A stretch of 5,486 bases of DNA, from assembly GCA_030426005.1 (NCBI GenBank), contig JAUHZM010000218.1, positions 1-5,486 of the forward strand. Direction: 5' to 3'. The position numbers and the translations under genes were made by a program. Below, piece after piece: positions 4,374-5,486 of this stretch (within the stretch, counting starts at the first letter, position 1; each line of letters begins with the position of its first letter). The notes below the pieces were generated by a model, which saw only the letters and a program-made list of their open reading frames with translations, made no database searches and had not been told where the DNA came from. The DNA comes from Gammaproteobacteria bacterium. Its GTDB lineage: Bacteria; Pseudomonadota; Gammaproteobacteria; Arenicellales; Arenicellaceae.

Positions 4374-5486
4374 ATGACCGACCACCAACACCAATTATTC
4401 AATTCAGCTAAAAAGCTGTCGCCTCGACGCAACACCACTGACGCCACGAACATCAAGCAGCTTGCCGCAGAGCAACTGGCGCACTTTAATATTGAAGTCG
4501 ACGGGGAGCTCGGGCGTTCATTGCTAGATGCCGTCGAACAGGCATACCAGTGCCAGGGCAATATTGAACGTATGTGGGAAGCGACCATGCAAAGCATGCA
4601 ATCGCTGGATGCGACTGAGAAAACCGCCTTGTTTAATGCTAAGAAGTTCCTGTCATTTCAGTTGGCCAAGGTGCTGGATACCTTGCAAAACCCGTTTCGG
4701 GCTAACTATCAGCAGCTGCAATTTAGCCAGTCGACCCTGAGCGCTAAGTCAGCGTATCCCGTGTTTGACAACGTTAATGCGATTTTTTCTGCCACGCCCG
4801 TAATCACACGGACCGCAACCTATATCTATGCCTGTGCGGAGTGGATCGGGGACGCGTTTGAAGGCAAGGAAATGATGCTTGATATCTATTCCCGTCTGCT
4901 GAATCCTACCTCGATTTCATTGGCCAACCATATTGTAGACCTCGAAGCCGGACCGTACGCCAACGAGTACCTGGCCTGGAACTTTAACAGTGGTATGGCG
5001 GCAATCGACGCGACGTTATCGCACGTGCTAGGCCACGAGGACATTTTGATTGCTAGCCAGAACATCTATGGTGGCGCGCATCAATTGATTCATGACTGGT
5101 TCGCCAAGCCCTCAAACCTGAATGTCGCCGTCAAGCAGTTCTCGGGTGAAGAACCCCAAGGTTTCGTTGATGCCCTAGCCGAAGTTCGCACCACCTACGC
5201 AGACCGCCTCGCAGCTGGCAAGCAAATCTATCTGTATATTGAGTCGCCCTGTAATCCGCACGGTTATGTGTTGGATGTGCCGCAACTTTGCAAGCTGGCG
5301 CACGACGCCGGCATTCGCGTTATTCTGGATGCCACTGTCGGCACGCCGTTTTTAGCGCAGCCGCTACAGCGCGAAGATGCTGCTGAGCGTCCCGATTTTG
5401 TGATCCACAGTTACACCAAAGATCTAACCGGTTCTGGGTCGGTGATCGCGGGCTGCGTGATTGCGCGCAACGAAGATATGTTTATT
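4374..5486 (+). CDS. Cys/Met-metabolism PLP-dependent enzyme with N-terminal extension (cut by right window edge)
   Basis: A fold-type I PLP enzyme of the cystathionine gamma-synthase, cystathionine beta-lyase and methionine gamma-lyase family. The frame is open from the ATG at 4374 to the window end (371 codons, no stop). Core family residues begin near 140 (TPVITRTATYIY). They include YSR (172-174) and NPT (177-179), SGMAAI (206-211), IYGG with the PLP-stacking Tyr Y232, ESPCNP (289-294), D319 (ILDATVGTP) for the pyridine nitrogen, and the Schiff-base lysine K349 in HSYTKDLTGSG. The methionine gamma-lyase cysteine after YG is replaced by G234, so that activity is not specially favoured. Residues 1 to about 130 are mainly predicted helical and have no counterpart in ordinary members, where the lysine lies near 200-210. 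TKYLTGHGD of typical members is TKDLTGSGS here. Reaction and substrate are unknown: lyase, synthase or another PLP reaction. The ribosome binding site is weak (AAAGA). Its divergent Lrp-type neighbour probably regulates it. Confidence 0.85.
   Translation, partial: MTDHQHQLFNSAKKLSPRRNTTDATNIKQLAAEQLAHFNIEVDGELGRSLLDAVEQAYQCQGNIERMWEATMQSMQSLDATEKTALFNAKKFLSFQLAKVLDTLQNPFRANYQQLQFSQSTLSAKSAYPVFDNVNAIFSATPVITRTATYIYACAEWIGDAFEGKEMMLDIYSRLLNPTSISLANHIVDLEAGPYANEYLAWNFNSGMAAIDATLSHVLGHEDILIASQNIYGGAHQLIHDWFAKPSNLNVAVKQFSGEEPQGFVDALAEVRTTYADRLAAGKQIYLYIESPCNPHGYVLDVPQLCKLAHDAGIRVILDATVGTPFLAQPLQREDAAERPDFVIHSYTKDLTGSGSVIAGCVIARNEDMFI

Overview
The window looks like chromosomal DNA from a free-living gammaproteobacterium outside the enteric group. 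AhpC and AhpF are very close to the enterobacterial proteins, and the regulator beside them carries the OxyR redox-cysteine motif. Base composition is mixed and similar across the genes. I see no mobile element, tRNA, rRNA, CRISPR array or phage gene.

Left part (1-2319): a peroxide-defence module. ahpF (its first 158 codons, minus strand, running off the left edge) lies behind ahpC (547-1110, minus). A perfect 11-bp hairpin sits in the 71-bp gap between them. oxyR (1417-2319, plus) is divergent from ahpC. The 306-bp intergenic region between ahpC and oxyR holds a sigma70-like promoter for each direction. It also holds two dyads whose centres are 22 bp apart, the spacing expected for a tetramer of OxyR. 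The simplest reading is that OxyR senses peroxide, activates ahpCF and limits its own synthesis. AhpC then reduces peroxides and AhpF re-reduces AhpC with NADH.

Middle (2316-3743, minus): a lipoprotein amidohydrolase of the imidazolonepropionase/prolidase-like group with all expected metal ligands. Its stop codon overlaps that of oxyR by 4 bp, tail to tail.

Right part (3816-5486): an Lrp/AsnC-family regulator (minus), 72 bp upstream of the amidohydrolase and on the same strand. It is divergent from a PLP-dependent enzyme of the cystathionine gamma-synthase/methionine gamma-lyase fold (plus, cut by the right edge). The 90-bp gap between the two contains a strong promoter for the regulator with an Lrp-like sequence on its -35 box. 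An Lrp-type regulator next to a sulfur-amino-acid PLP enzyme is a familiar pairing. This enzyme is odd, though: it has an extension of about 120-140 residues before the family core and altered residues after the catalytic lysine.

Most of the window is ordinary. I found no complete novel system. The points most worth a second look are the extended PLP enzyme with its Lrp regulator, the operator geometry between ahpC and oxyR, the ahpC-ahpF hairpin, and an extra cysteine in OxyR.
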